Assembly: GCA_006742785.1 (NCBI GenBank)
Contig: AP019755.1
Coordinates: forward strand, 1,364,001-1,428,000
DNA length: 64,000 nt
Direction: 5' to 3'
Source of the DNA: Nitrosomonas stercoris
GTDB taxonomy: Bacteria; Pseudomonadota; Gammaproteobacteria; Burkholderiales; Nitrosomonadaceae
The position numbers and the translations under genes were made by a program. The number at the start of each line of letters is the position of its first letter. Position 1 is the stretch's first letter. Of the stretch, positions 40,530 through 50,275 are shown in pieces. Below the pieces are notes generated by a model. That model was not told where the DNA came from. It worked only from the letters and a program-made list of their open reading frames with translations, and did no database searches.

Positions 40530-42842
40530 TTAAAATGCTCGATCTTCCATTTGATCTGAAAAAAAGAAGTCCTCAAATGAATAATCAGTTTCTGGTGGAA
40601 GCTGTTCCTGAAAGAAATATTCGTTTAGTGTGCCAAAACGATCTCTTAAGCCAGTTGATGGATTAATTTTGGCAACCACGATTCCTTTCGGGAGAGAAAG
40701 TTTTTCAGCTGGAATGGGTTTGAGGGCGCTAGACATGTAATCCATCCAGATAGGTAGTGCTGTGCGTCCTCCGGTTTCTTTTCTGCCCAGAGATTTGGGA
40801 TCATCAAATCCCATCCAGGCAACTGCCACTAGATTTTTTTGATAGCCACAAAACCAGGCATCGAATTCATTGCTGGTTGTGCCTGTTTTTCCTGCAATAT
40901 CGTTACGGCCAAGTGCCCTTGCTCTTGTTGCTGTTCCTCGTTGAACCACATCCTGCATCATATTGGTCATTAGGAATGCGTTACGTGGATCGATGACTTG
41001 TTTACTATTTGGGTCGATGGTGGTATGGCGCATTGATTCAATTGTATTGCCATGTTCGTCTTCTATGCGTTCAATAAAATAGGGGGAGATACGATAACCC
41101 CCATTGGCAAAGGTTGCATAACCAATAGCCATTTGCATTGGAGTGACTGAGCCGGAGCCTAGTGCCATGGGAAGCACTGCCGGATGGTGCTTTTTATCAA
41201 AGCCGAAACGTGTAATGTAATCTTGCACGTAAGAAGGACTGATTGCTTGAAGAATACGTACAGAAGCAAGATTCTTTGAACGAGTTAATGCTGTTCGCAT
41301 TCTGATAGGACCGCTAAATTTACCATCATAGTTTTTAGGTTGCCAGGCCTTGCCACCGGTTTGTTCAGGGCCTAAATATAGTGGAGCATCGTTGATAATG
41401 GTTGCAGGTGTAAAACCTTTTTCAAGTGCAGCAGAATAAATGAAAGGTTTGAAGCTTGATCCCGGTTGACGCCAGGCTTGCGTAGCATGATTAAATTTGT
41501 TGAGGTTGTAGTCAAATCCTCCTACTAGTGCACGAATAGCGCCATCATTGGGATCGATTGCGACCAGCGCTGCTTCTATTTCAGGTAACTGGGTAATTTG
41601 CCAATCGCCTTTTTCAGTTTTCTTTACACGAATCAAGGCACCAGCACGAATCCTTTTTTCAGCAGTTTTGGGGTCGTTACTCAGATATTTGTTGGCTGTT
41701 TTTAACCCATTACCAGTAATACGAATGGTTTCTCCGTTTTTGAGAAAAGCTTCAACGGCATTAGGTGTGGCTGATAACACGACTGCAGCAAGTAAATCAT
41801 CACTATTGTTAATACTGTGCATGATGTCCTGTAGCGCGGCGTGATCTCCGGGATTCTCAGGCAGTTTTAAGAATGCTTCTGGGCCACGATAACCATGTCT
41901 GGTGTCGTACTCCATTACACCTTTGCGCAAAGCATGATAGGCGGCTTCTTGATCGGCTTTGCGTATTGTTGTGTAAACCCTGATGCCGCGAGTGTAAGCT
42001 TCCTGTTTATATCGATCGTAGACAACTTGACGCACCATCTCTGCAATGTAATCCGCAGGCATAGCAAATACCTTCACACGACGATGGAGTGTGATGGCTG
42101 TTTTTCCCGCTTGTGCAAGTTGTTCATTTGAGATGTAGCCGAGCGCATGCATGCGTCGTAATACATATTGTTGCCGTATCTTTGCACGCTTAAGATTGGC
42201 GATTGGATTGTAGCGTGAAGGAGCTTTGGGAAGTCCAGCCAGCATGGCGGCTTCAGCCAGATTGATATTGGGTAATTTTTTGCCAAAATAGGTTTGTGCA
42301 GCAGTAGCAAAGCCATAGCTGCGCTGCCCAAGGTAAATCTGGTTAATATACAGTTCGAGAATGAGATCTTTTTCTAGGCTGTGCTCAATTTTAAAAGCAA
42401 GCAAGGCTTCGCTAAATTTTCTAGTAAATGTTTTTTCTCTGGTCAGAAAGAAATTGCGCGCCACCTGCATTGTAATTGTGCTGGCTCCCTGAAGTGTACC
42501 TCCCGCAGTGAAGTTTGAATAAATAGCACGTAAAACACCAATGTAATCCACCCCGTAATGCTGATAAAAACGATCGTCTTCAGCTGCCAGAATAGCTTTT
42601 TTAAGAAACTCTGGTACTTCCTTGATTGCTACAAAATCTCTACGTTCTTCACCAAATTCCCCTATTAATAAATTGTCAGCACTGTAGATTCTCAGCGGAA
42701 TTTTAGGGCGATAATCTGTTAATACATCGAGACTGGGCAGAGAGGGAAGGGTAACCAGGGCAGCAAATATTACTAACAGTGTAGCAAGTAAACCGCTAGC
42801 CAGAATGGTAATAAGGAAACGGAAAATCCAGCGAAATAACAT
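40530..42842 (-). CDS. mrcA: Penicillin-binding protein 1A
   Basis: PBP1A polymerises and cross-links peptidoglycan. The 770-residue protein has an N-terminal membrane helix (FRFLITILASGLLATLLVIF), a glycosyltransferase domain with EDDRFYQHYGVD (about 92-103) and GASTITMQVARNFF, then a transpeptidase domain. The transpeptidase nucleophile motif is PGSSFKPF (about 456-463), with SKN and KTGTT motifs following. It is divergent from pilM, a conserved arrangement in beta- and gammaproteobacteria. Confidence 0.95.
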   Translation of the reverse strand: MLFRWIFRFLITILASGLLATLLVIFAALVTLPSLPSLDVLTDYRPKIPLRIYSADNLLIGEFGEERRDFVAIKEVPEFLKKAILAAEDDRFYQHYGVDYIGVLRAIYSNFTAGGTLQGASTITMQVARNFFLTREKTFTRKFSEALLAFKIEHSLEKDLILELYINQIYLGQRSYGFATAAQTYFGKKLPNINLAEAAMLAGLPKAPSRYNPIANLKRAKIRQQYVLRRMHALGYISNEQLAQAGKTAITLHRRVKVFAMPADYIAEMVRQVVYDRYKQEAYTRGIRVYTTIRKADQEAAYHALRKGVMEYDTRHGYRGPEAFLKLPENPGDHAALQDIMHSINNSDDLLAAVVLSATPNAVEAFLKNGETIRITGNGLKTANKYLSNDPKTAEKRIRAGALIRVKKTEKGDWQITQLPEIEAALVAIDPNDGAIRALVGGFDYNLNKFNHATQAWRQPGSSFKPFIYSAALEKGFTPATIINDAPLYLGPEQTGGKAWQPKNYDGKFSGPIRMRTALTRSKNLASVRILQAISPSYVQDYITRFGFDKKHHPAVLPMALGSGSVTPMQMAIGYATFANGGYRISPYFIERIEDEHGNTIESMRHTTIDPNSKQVIDPRNAFLMTNMMQDVVQRGTATRARALGRNDIAGKTGTTSNEFDAWFCGYQKNLVAVAWMGFDDPKSLGRKETGGRTALPIWMDYMSSALKPIPAEKLSLPKGIVVAKINPSTGLRDRFGTLNEYFFQEQLPPETDYSFEDFFFSDQMEDRAF

Positions 42843-43146
42843 TAATAGAGAAAAATATCGATTAGTGAAAATGATTTAAGGATCTCTGAAAAGTGTCAGC
42901 AGGGTAGTTAATTTGGGATACAAGTCAGTAAAGAGCGGAATGTGTATGTAATAAATGAGTGTTTCTGAGCTAATTTTAATGCGGAAATAGCAATGCGGAT
43001 AGTTTTTCAGAGATTCCTTAGAACAAGATTATAAAGGGTATATCAGCTGCTATTACATAAATTGATTTTTTACTTATCTGACAAAATCTCTCTAAATCAA
43101 AATATTGTTCTGGATAGGAAGTTTCCCCAGTTGAATCATTAAATGA
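42843..43146. other. Intergenic region between mrcA and pilM
   Basis: About 300 bases between divergent genes, nearly half of it taken by the repeat copy at 42878-43019. The remaining AT-rich stretch before pilM should hold the pil promoter, but I could not place a convincing pair of hexamers. Confidence 0.4.
42878..43019. repeat. MITE-like element, copy C (142 bp)
   Basis: The ends AAGGATCTCTGAAAAGT (42878-42894) and the complement of AAGGAATCTCTGAAAAACT (43001-43019) form imperfect terminal inverted repeats. Near the right end, GGAAATAGCAATGCGG matches the inverted copy D and partly copy B. No open frame lies inside. This looks like the best preserved copy. It separates the mrcA and pilM promoters. 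Confidence 0.75.
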
Positions 43147-43158
43147 ATGGAAGCTGAT

Positions 43159-44319
43159 ATGGCATTTACTTTATCAAAGTATCGTGCACCTCTTAGTCAA
43201 ATTTTTATGAAGAAACCATTTGATATTAAATTTGATATCAATTTTAGCTTGCCAGCCGGCTCTTCCCGAATGTTGGGGGTGGATATTAGTGCATCATCGA
43301 TCAAGTTGGTTGAATTGTCTAGAAAAGGTGGTGCTTCACCAATCTATCGTCTGGAACGTTATGTTATTGAGCCAATGTCGATGGATGCTTTGCTGGATGG
43401 TGGTATTAATCAAATGGAGCAGGTAAATGAGTGCCTGCAACGTGCTTTGAAGCGTTTGGGAACACGTCAGAAAAAAGTAGTGATGGCGTTGCCATTGACA
43501 TCGGTTATCACCAAAACAATCAATGTGCCAGCTGGGTTGCGGGAAGATGATTTGGTGTTTCAGGTTGAAACAGAAGCAAGCCAGTATGTGCCCTTTGCGA
43601 TGGATGAAGTTAATCTTGATTTTCAGATACTTGGCCCGGCACCTGATCACCCAGGAGAGCTAGAGGTGTTATTGGCTGTGGCTCGCAAAGATAAAGTAGA
43701 AGATCGTGTGGCAACTGCGGTTTCTGCGGGTTTAAAGGTCATGGTGATGGATGTTGAGGAATTGGCGGCGCAAGCTGTTTTTTCTCAAATGGTTAATGAA
43801 CAATTACCTGATGGGGGGCGGGATAAGGTGGTGGCGCTTGTTGATATTGGCGCAAATGTCACACGAATTAATGTGTTGTTGAACGGAGATTCTATTTATA
43901 TGCGGGATTTATCTTTTGGAGGGGATCAGCTGACACAGGAAATCCAAAATCAATTTGATCTTTCTCCGGAAGATGCTGAAACAGCCAAGCGTAATGGAAC
44001 GTTGCCCGATAGTTATCAAAATGATGTTTTGCGGCCGTTTTGTGAAACGGCTGCGTTGGAAGTAGCACGCGCTGCGCAGCTTTTTTATACCTCAACTCAA
44101 TATGCCCAGATTGATTACATTTTTTTGTCAGGAGGATGTGCGGTAATTGCTGGTCTTGAAGAAATTATATCTGAGCGTACAGGGATCATGACTCAGGTTG
44201 TTGATTTGTTTACAAGTATGGAGATATCCAAACGTATTGCACCACGGCAGTTGAAGGTGGATGCTCCGGTGTTGTTGACTGCTTGTGGCTTAGCTATGCG
44301 AGGGTTTGTTTCATCATGA
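43159..44319 (+). CDS. pilM: Type IV pilus assembly protein PilM
   Basis: PilM is an actin/FtsA-like cytoplasmic protein that binds the PilN N-terminus and links the inner-membrane alignment complex. The nucleotide-binding core reads GVDISASSIKLVEL (about 40-53), with VDIGANVTRINVL (about 220-232) and LSGGCAVIAGLEE near 325. The start at 43159 is preferred over ATG 43147 because GGAAG lies seven bases upstream. The N-terminal ~35 residues before the core are longer than usual. It overlaps pilN by four bases. Confidence 0.93.
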   Translation: MAFTLSKYRAPLSQIFMKKPFDIKFDINFSLPAGSSRMLGVDISASSIKLVELSRKGGASPIYRLERYVIEPMSMDALLDGGINQMEQVNECLQRALKRLGTRQKKVVMALPLTSVITKTINVPAGLREDDLVFQVETEASQYVPFAMDEVNLDFQILGPAPDHPGELEVLLAVARKDKVEDRVATAVSAGLKVMVMDVEELAAQAVFSQMVNEQLPDGGRDKVVALVDIGANVTRINVLLNGDSIYMRDLSFGGDQLTQEIQNQFDLSPEDAETAKRNGTLPDSYQNDVLRPFCETAALEVARAAQLFYTSTQYAQIDYIFLSGGCAVIAGLEEIISERTGIMTQVVDLFTSMEISKRIAPRQLKVDAPVLLTACGLAMRGFVSS

Positions 44320-44942
44320 TATATATTAATTTATTACCACATCGAGAGTTCAAGCGTAAAGCACGCCAACGGCAGTTTGCTGTATTGGCCGGCCTTACGG
44401 TTGCTCTGGGTGTGCTGATTATTTGGGGTGGGCATGAAGTGGTGGCAAGTAAAATTGATCATCAGAATGCACGCAATCAGTATTTGCGGAGTGAGATTAC
44501 TGTGCTTGACCGACAAATCGTTGAAATAAAATCAATTAAAGAAAAAATTCAGGAAATGTTGACACGCAAGGCGATTGTCGAATCTCTGCAAGGTACTCGA
44601 GTCAGAGTGGTGCATATGCTCGATGAAGTGGCCAAGCGGTTGCCGGAGGGTGTGTATTTAAAGAATTTGAAGCAGATGGATGAGCATCTACATCTTGCGG
44701 GTTATGCACAATCCAATGCATGGGTGTCAACTTTAATGCGTAATCTGGATGTTTCTCCTTGGCTGGAATCCCCCTTGTTAATTGAGATCAAGGCTGTGAC
44801 TGATAATGGTATTCGGCTGAGTGAATTTGATTTAAATGTCAAATTGACTGAATTACCAAAAGGAGGTGATGAGAGTGATTCCTCCAATTCTCAGAAAAAT
44901 GAGGCAGCTTCGAGCGTGACTGCAAAGGCAGAACAGTTATGA
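44316..44942 (+). CDS. pilN: Type IV pilus assembly protein PilN
   Basis: PilN is a bitopic inner-membrane protein with a short cytoplasmic N-terminus that binds PilM. The ATG at 44316 gives MIYINLLPHREFKRKARQR, containing the conserved INLLP motif. A membrane helix (FAVLAGLTVALGVLIIWGG, about 22-40) and a periplasmic coiled coil follow. The start overlaps the pilM stop. The 3' end overlaps pilO by four bases. Confidence 0.93.
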   Translation: MIYINLLPHREFKRKARQRQFAVLAGLTVALGVLIIWGGHEVVASKIDHQNARNQYLRSEITVLDRQIVEIKSIKEKIQEMLTRKAIVESLQGTRVRVVHMLDEVAKRLPEGVYLKNLKQMDEHLHLAGYAQSNAWVSTLMRNLDVSPWLESPLLIEIKAVTDNGIRLSEFDLNVKLTELPKGGDESDSSNSQKNEAASSVTAKAEQL

Positions 44943-45589
44943 ACCTATTAGAAGAACTACGTCATGTTAATCCCAATGAGCCAGGAGCTTGGCCAGCTGC
45001 TATCAAGGCGGGTGTGCTTGCATTATTGCTGGGAGTAATTGTTACAGTAGGCTATTTCCTGGTTTGGGAGGAGCAATGGGAGGGATTGGAGCAGGTGCGC
45101 CAAGAGGAAGAATCCTTAAAAGATACTTTTAAGACCAAAAAAGTTAGCGCAGTGAATCTTGATCTTCTGCGTGGACAGTTAACAGAGGTGGAGCAGACGC
45201 TAGGTGTTTTGCTAAAACTGTTACCTAATAAATCTGAACTGGATGCATTGCTGGTGGACATCAATCGCGCTGGATTGGGGCGGGGGCTGCAATTTGAGTT
45301 GTTTAAACCAAGTGTCAAGGAAGTAGTACGTGATTTTTATGCAGAACTTCCAGTGGCTGTCAGAGTGACAGGTGATTATCACGATATTGGTGCTTTTGCC
45401 AGTGATGTGGCTCAGTTGCCACGCATTGTTACGTTGCAGGACATTGAAATTGTTCCTGGAAAAAATCACCAACTTATTTTAAATGCAACCGCTAAAACTT
45501 TCCGTTATCTCGATGATGAGGAAATTGCAGAACGTAAGCGAGAAGAGGCAGAGAAAAACAAGCAGAAAAATAAAAAGAGGACATCATGA
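44939..45589 (+). CDS. pilO: Type IV pilus assembly protein PilO
   Basis: PilO pairs with PilN in the inner membrane. The 216-residue protein has one membrane helix (AGVLALLLGVIVTVGYFLVW, about 25-44), a coiled-coil region, and a ferredoxin-like periplasmic domain. It ends in a strongly charged tail (ERKREEAEKNKQKNKKRTS), longer than in many homologues. Starts and stops overlap with pilN and pilP, so the operon is tightly coupled. Confidence 0.93.
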   Translation: MNLLEELRHVNPNEPGAWPAAIKAGVLALLLGVIVTVGYFLVWEEQWEGLEQVRQEEESLKDTFKTKKVSAVNLDLLRGQLTEVEQTLGVLLKLLPNKSELDALLVDINRAGLGRGLQFELFKPSVKEVVRDFYAELPVAVRVTGDYHDIGAFASDVAQLPRIVTLQDIEIVPGKNHQLILNATAKTFRYLDDEEIAERKREEAEKNKQKNKKRTS

Positions 45590-46107
45590 GTAATCGCTTT
45601 TGTTTCTGGACTGTGATGGGGATGATGCTATTTGTAACTGCATGTGATCAGGAAGGATTTGAGGATTTGGAATCCTTTGTTAGCAAATCTGGAGCTGGAT
45701 TAAGAGGCAAGGTAGAGCCTTTGCCGGAAATCAAGCCACTAGAGCATTTTGCCTATCAGGCATTTGAGGTTCCGGATCCCTTTAGCAGCCGAAGAAGCAA
45801 ACGAGGAAAGGCCGCTCAAAATGAGTTACAGCCTGATCTGGAGCGCCCTAAGGAAGCTTTAGAGAATTTCCCCTTGGAAAATATTGCCATGGTTGGTTCA
45901 TTAAAACGTGGCAATTATGTTTTTGCCTTAGTTAAGGCGCCAGATAACACAGTTCATCGTGTGAAAGCCGGAAATTATCTTGGACAAAATTTTGGTCTGA
46001 TCACAGACATTTCCGAAAGCGAAATCAAATTAAGAGAGATTACCCGTGATGGTGCAGATGAATGGATAGAACGAGCCAGTGTACTGATGCTGCAAACTCA
46101 GGAGTGA
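45586..46107 (+). CDS. pilP: Pilus lipoprotein PilP
   Basis: PilP is a lipoprotein that bridges PilNO to the PilQ secretin. The signal peptide ends in VTAC, with Cys20 as lipidation site. A flexible, proline-containing linker follows, and the C-terminal beta domain has NIAMVGSLKRGNYVFALVKA (about 98-117) and HRVKAGNYLGQNFGLI. The start overlaps the pilO stop by four bases. Confidence 0.93.
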   Translation: MSNRFCFWTVMGMMLFVTACDQEGFEDLESFVSKSGAGLRGKVEPLPEIKPLEHFAYQAFEVPDPFSSRRSKRGKAAQNELQPDLERPKEALENFPLENIAMVGSLKRGNYVFALVKAPDNTVHRVKAGNYLGQNFGLITDISESEIKLREITRDGADEWIERASVLMLQTQE

Positions 46108-46111
46108 GAAA

Positions 46112-48355
46112 ATGATGAATCAGCTAATGAAGAGTAAATGGAATAACTATTATTTTATGCAGTCTTGCTGGATCTGGTTTGGAGTGTTGATGTGCATTTT
46201 ATTGGTTACATGGAGTACGCAGATAATCGCCGCACCGGCGCCAACTAATACGTTGCGTGCATTGGATATTCAGGCTCAGACAGACGGGCGCTTAATTGTT
46301 AAGGCCACTTTAGATCAACCGATTGTAACTTCACCTGATGGAGTATTGTTGAACAATCCTGATCGTCTCTATTTTGACTTGGAACAGGTTGCCAGTGAAT
46401 TGAAAAAAACTGACCGATTATCAGGGCGTGGGGTTGTAAAAAGTGTGGATATTGTTCCTGCAGAAGGGCGTACTCGTCTGGTAATGAATTTGTCAAAAAC
46501 AGTCAAGTACGAAACCAGTACTGAGGATAATCATTTGTTGATATCGCTGATGGATAGTGAATCAGATGATTTGTCGAGCCATGCTGCTATTGCGCGACTT
46601 GATGAGGAGGAAGCAGATTTCTTAGTGCCGCTTTCAAGTAGTGGAACAGGTGGTTCATTTAATAATGCCGATTTGAAATTTGCTCAAATGAGGGACAAAG
46701 TGCAATTGAGCGTGCGAGGTGTTGATTTTTATCGCGGTACACAGGGAGAAGGTCGGATAGAAGTGGAGTTATCTCAACCAGGTGCTGTTGTAAATGTGCA
46801 TAGCCGAGGTGGTAGATTGTTGATTGAATTCATGAAGGCTTACTTACCTCCTAATTTGGAGCGGCGACTAAATGTATTAGATTTCGCTACGCCGGTACAG
46901 ACAATTGAGACCGTTGCACGAAAAGATAACGTGCAGATGATTATTGAACCGACGGGGCACTGGGAACATACCTCTTATCAATCCGGAAATAGCTTTACGA
47001 TAGAGGTAAGATCAGTCGTTGAAAGTGATGAAGTGCCTGTTTATAAGAAATTAGTCGATGGGGGTTACACTGGCGAGAAACTTTCACTTAATTTTCAGGA
47101 TGTTGAAATTCGTTCGGTTCTTCAAGTGATTGCTGATTTTACTGATTTAAATATTATTGCCAGTGATTCAGTCAAAGGTAATCTGACTCTGCGTTTGAAA
47201 GAGGTTCCTTGGGATCAAGCACTGGATATTGTGCTGCAAACAGGTGATCTTGATAAACGGAAAGTGGGTAATGTTATTTTTGTTGCACCACGAGAGGAAA
47301 TGGCTTCTCGTGAGAAAATGCTGTTAGAGCAGAACCAGCAAATTACTGAGCTGGAAGTATTGCAAACAGAAGCATTTAGATTGAATTACAGAACGGCCAG
47401 CTCGATTCCGCTAAAAGGTATTTTAAGCCAACGAGGTTCAGTAGAAGTGGATGACATTAGTAATACCTTGACTGTTACTGATATCCCCACCAGGCTGGCA
47501 GAAGTGGCACGGCATGTGGCTAATCTTGATACGCAGGTGCGTCAAGTGATGATCGAAACCCGTATTGTTGAAGCAACAGAAACATTTAGTCGCAATTTGG
47601 GTGCGCGCTTTGGGCTACAAACTGCTGCAAGAACCAGGAGCAATGGAGATCACGGTAGGCGACTAGGTATTTCTGGAAACTTGGCTAGCTCTGGTGATTT
47701 GGCATCTGGCGCATCTCCTGCGCCTGGTGGTGAAAATCTCAATGTTAATTTGCCAGCGGCAGCTTTGGCAGGTGTTGCAGGGGGGCCGGCGGCACTTGGT
47801 TTGAGTTTAATCAAAATTAATAATGGAACGTTAATTGACTTGGAGCTTTCTGCACTGGAATCGGATAGCCAAGGACGTGTTATTGCTAGTCCGCGTTTGG
47901 TGACGGCTAATCGTGTGGAGGCAAGTATCGAGCAGGGCACAGAGATTCCCTTTCAAACTATTAGCGTGACGCGTCCTCAAATCGAGTTTAAAAAAGCTGT
48001 GCTTGGTCTTAAGGTAACGCCACAAATTACACCTGATGATAATATCATTATGAAGTTGCAAGTGAATCAGGATACGCGTGGAGAGAATACGCCAGCTGGG
48101 CCAGCTATTGATACGAAACAAATTGTTACTGAGGTGTTGGTAGAAAATGGTGGTACGGTTGTTATTGGTGGTATATTTGAACAAGTTGAAAAGCGAGACC
48201 GTAATCAGGTTCCATTGTTAGGAGATATTCCAGTTCTGGGGAATTTGTTCAAAAATTCCGCAAGGCGTGATGATAGACGAGAGTTGTTAATTTTCGTTAC
48301 GCCTCGTATCTTGAATGAAAATTTAAGCAATACGATTCGATCTGCTCTCAATTAG
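46112..48355 (+). CDS. pilQ: Type IV pilus secretin PilQ
   Basis: PilQ forms the outer-membrane pore for the pilus. The 747-residue protein has an N-terminal hydrophobic export segment, two AMIN peptidoglycan-binding domains (about 50-150 and 190-300), an STN/N0 domain (LSLNFQDVEIRSVLQVIADF, about 328-347), an N1 domain and the secretin barrel. The signature VVIGGIFEQ with VPLLGDIPVLGNLF is near the C-terminus. The Gly/Ala/Pro-rich loop at about 525-570 lies inside the secretin region. pilMNOPQ ends here; aroK-aroB, often next, is absent. Confidence 0.95.
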   Translation: MMNQLMKSKWNNYYFMQSCWIWFGVLMCILLVTWSTQIIAAPAPTNTLRALDIQAQTDGRLIVKATLDQPIVTSPDGVLLNNPDRLYFDLEQVASELKKTDRLSGRGVVKSVDIVPAEGRTRLVMNLSKTVKYETSTEDNHLLISLMDSESDDLSSHAAIARLDEEEADFLVPLSSSGTGGSFNNADLKFAQMRDKVQLSVRGVDFYRGTQGEGRIEVELSQPGAVVNVHSRGGRLLIEFMKAYLPPNLERRLNVLDFATPVQTIETVARKDNVQMIIEPTGHWEHTSYQSGNSFTIEVRSVVESDEVPVYKKLVDGGYTGEKLSLNFQDVEIRSVLQVIADFTDLNIIASDSVKGNLTLRLKEVPWDQALDIVLQTGDLDKRKVGNVIFVAPREEMASREKMLLEQNQQITELEVLQTEAFRLNYRTASSIPLKGILSQRGSVEVDDISNTLTVTDIPTRLAEVARHVANLDTQVRQVMIETRIVEATETFSRNLGARFGLQTAARTRSNGDHGRRLGISGNLASSGDLASGASPAPGGENLNVNLPAAALAGVAGGPAALGLSLIKINNGTLIDLELSALESDSQGRVIASPRLVTANRVEASIEQGTEIPFQTISVTRPQIEFKKAVLGLKVTPQITPDDNIIMKLQVNQDTRGENTPAGPAIDTKQIVTEVLVENGGTVVIGGIFEQVEKRDRNQVPLLGDIPVLGNLFKNSARRDDRRELLIFVTPRILNENLSNTIRSALN

Positions 48356-48411
48356 CTTGAAAATAACCAGTGGCAGAGCTGAAAACCACGTATCTAGCGT
48401 TAGATTGTGCG

Positions 48412-48440
48412 TTGACTTGATCTGTCTAAGCGTGCATAAT
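48412..48440 (+). promoter_or_regulatory. Sigma-70 promoter of the tRNA-tuf operon
   Basis: TTGACT (48412-48417) and CATAAT (48435-48440) are spaced by exactly 17 bases and lie just before tRNA-Tyr. The next bases (GCCCTGC) form a GC-rich discriminator, the usual mark of stringent control in stable-RNA and translation promoters. It should drive the tRNA-Tyr-Gly-Thr-tuf transcript. Confidence 0.8.
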
Positions 48441-48453
48441 GCCCTGCTATTTT

Positions 48454-48538
<85 letters not shown>

Positions 48539-48643
48539 GTTTGATTGTAAAGCGGAATGGGTGGGTTTAATCCAAATCGCACAATTGTTGGTCATTGTTG
48601 AAGTTGGGATAATTGTTGGATGTGGGCAGTAATCACAATATAA

Positions 48644-48717
48644 GCGGGTGTAGCTCAATGGTAGAGCAGAAGCCTTCCAAGCTTACGATGAGGGTTCGAT
48701 TCCCTTCACCCGCTCCA
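48644..48717 (+). tRNA. tRNA-Gly(TCC)
   Basis: Cloverleaf starting GCGGGTG with anticodon loop CTTCCAA, so anticodon TCC, T arm GGGTTCGATTCCC, and encoded CCA. It reads GGA and GGG codons. It sits 105 bases after tRNA-Tyr. Confidence 0.97.
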
Positions 48718-48746
48718 CGTTACAGTAGTAATAGTGTTTCTTATAT

Positions 48747-48821
<75 letters not shown>

Positions 48822-48897
48822 TGGTTATATGGTATGTGGTGGCCTGAGATAGTAGATTATTAATATGAGGTATTAACTGTAATAGGGAATAGGCGTA

Positions 48898-50088
48898 ATG
48901 GCTAAAAGTAAATTTGAGCGGATTAAGCCGCATATAAATGTTGGAACGATTGGTCACGTTGATCATGGCAAGACGACACTAACGGCGGCGATCACAACGA
49001 TTTTGACCAAGAAATTTGGTGGTGAAACCAAATCATATGAGCAGATAGACTCGGCGCCAGAAGAGCGCGCGCGTGGTATTACTATTAGCACCTCCCACGT
49101 TGAATATGAGACAGAAAAACGCCATTACGCACACGTGGATTGTCCGGGTCACGCTGATTATGTGAAAAACATGATTACCGGAGCGGCACAAATGGATGGT
49201 GCCATATTAGTCGTGTCATCAGCAGATGGTCCTATGCCGCAAACACGAGAACATATTTTGTTAGCGCGACAAGTGGGTGTGCCCTACATTCTTGTATTTA
49301 TGAACAAAGCGGATATGGTGGATGATGCTGAGTTACTTGAGCTCGTTGAAATGGAAATCCGCGAACTGCTATCTAAATATGATTTTCCTGGAGACGATAC
49401 TCCTATCGTTGTGGGTTCAGCCTTAAAAGCGCTGGAGGGTGATCAGAGTGAAATCGGAGAACCAGCTATTCTAAAATTGGCTGAATACTTAGATTCCTAT
49501 ATTCCAGAACCACAAAGAGCTATTGACGGAGACTTCATCATGCCTGTTGAGGATGTGTTCTCTATTTCTGGGCGTGGAACAGTTGTCACTGGGCGTGTGG
49601 AGCGTGGTATTGTTAAAGTCGGAGATGAAATTGAAATTGTAGGTTTGAGGCCTACCATCAAAACAGTCTGTACTGGCGTGGAAATGTTTAGGAAGTTGTT
49701 GGATCAAGGGCAGGCTGGGGATAATGTAGGTGTTTTATTAAGAGGTACCAAGCGAGAAGAAGTCGAGCGTGGCCAGGTCTTAGCTAAACCAGGTAGTATT
49801 CATCCTCATACCAAATTTACTGCAGAGATATATGTATTAAGCAAAGAAGAGGGAGGGCGACATACCCCATTTTTTGCAGGTTATCGACCACAATTTTATT
49901 TTAGAACTACTGATGTGACAGGTTCAATAGAATTGCCACCAGGCGTAGAAATGGTCATGCCTGGCGATAACGTATCTGTCACGGTTAATTTGATTGCGCC
50001 AATAGCGATGACTGAAGGTTTGCGTTTTGCTATTCGCGAAGGTGGACGTACAGTCGGTGCCGGCGTCGTCGCTAAAGTGATTGCATAA
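48898..50088 (+). CDS. tuf: Elongation factor Tu
   Basis: EF-Tu brings aminoacyl-tRNA to the ribosome with GTP. The 396-residue protein has G motifs GHVDHGKTT (about 18-26), the RGITI switch I segment, DCPGHADY (about 80-87) and NKADM (about 135-139), then domains 2 and 3. Length is normal. It sits in the tRNA-tuf-tRNA-secE cluster typical of the tufB locus. A second copy (tufA) is common in such bacteria but is not in this window. Confidence 0.98.
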   Translation: MAKSKFERIKPHINVGTIGHVDHGKTTLTAAITTILTKKFGGETKSYEQIDSAPEERARGITISTSHVEYETEKRHYAHVDCPGHADYVKNMITGAAQMDGAILVVSSADGPMPQTREHILLARQVGVPYILVFMNKADMVDDAELLELVEMEIRELLSKYDFPGDDTPIVVGSALKALEGDQSEIGEPAILKLAEYLDSYIPEPQRAIDGDFIMPVEDVFSISGRGTVVTGRVERGIVKVGDEIEIVGLRPTIKTVCTGVEMFRKLLDQGQAGDNVGVLLRGTKREEVERGQVLAKPGSIHPHTKFTAEIYVLSKEEGGRHTPFFAGYRPQFYFRTTDVTGSIELPPGVEMVMPGDNVSVTVNLIAPIAMTEGLRFAIREGGRTVGAGVVAKVIA

Positions 50089-50127
50089 TAAGCAAATTTA
50101 GATCTTGTGTTTTTTTGTTCGGAGAAT

Positions 50128-50203
50128 AGGCCAGTAGCTCAATTGGCAGAGCGTCGGTCTCCAAAACCGAAGGTTGGGGGTTCGATGCCCTCCTGGCCTG
50201 CCA
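50128..50203 (+). tRNA. tRNA-Trp(CCA)
   Basis: Cloverleaf AGGCCAG to CTGGCCT with discriminator G and encoded CCA. The anticodon loop CTCCAAA gives anticodon CCA. Its place between tuf and secE is the conserved proteobacterial position. Confidence 0.97.
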
Positions 50204-50275
50204 GTGTTAATAAATAATTGGAATTAGTCTCAATGGTTCTTGAACACCAAAGTACTACTCTACTGAGAGCAAAGT

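Noticed and set aside
47831-48184. Antisense frame opposite pilQ
   Set aside because: It is entirely within the conserved secretin domain and has no ribosome binding site.
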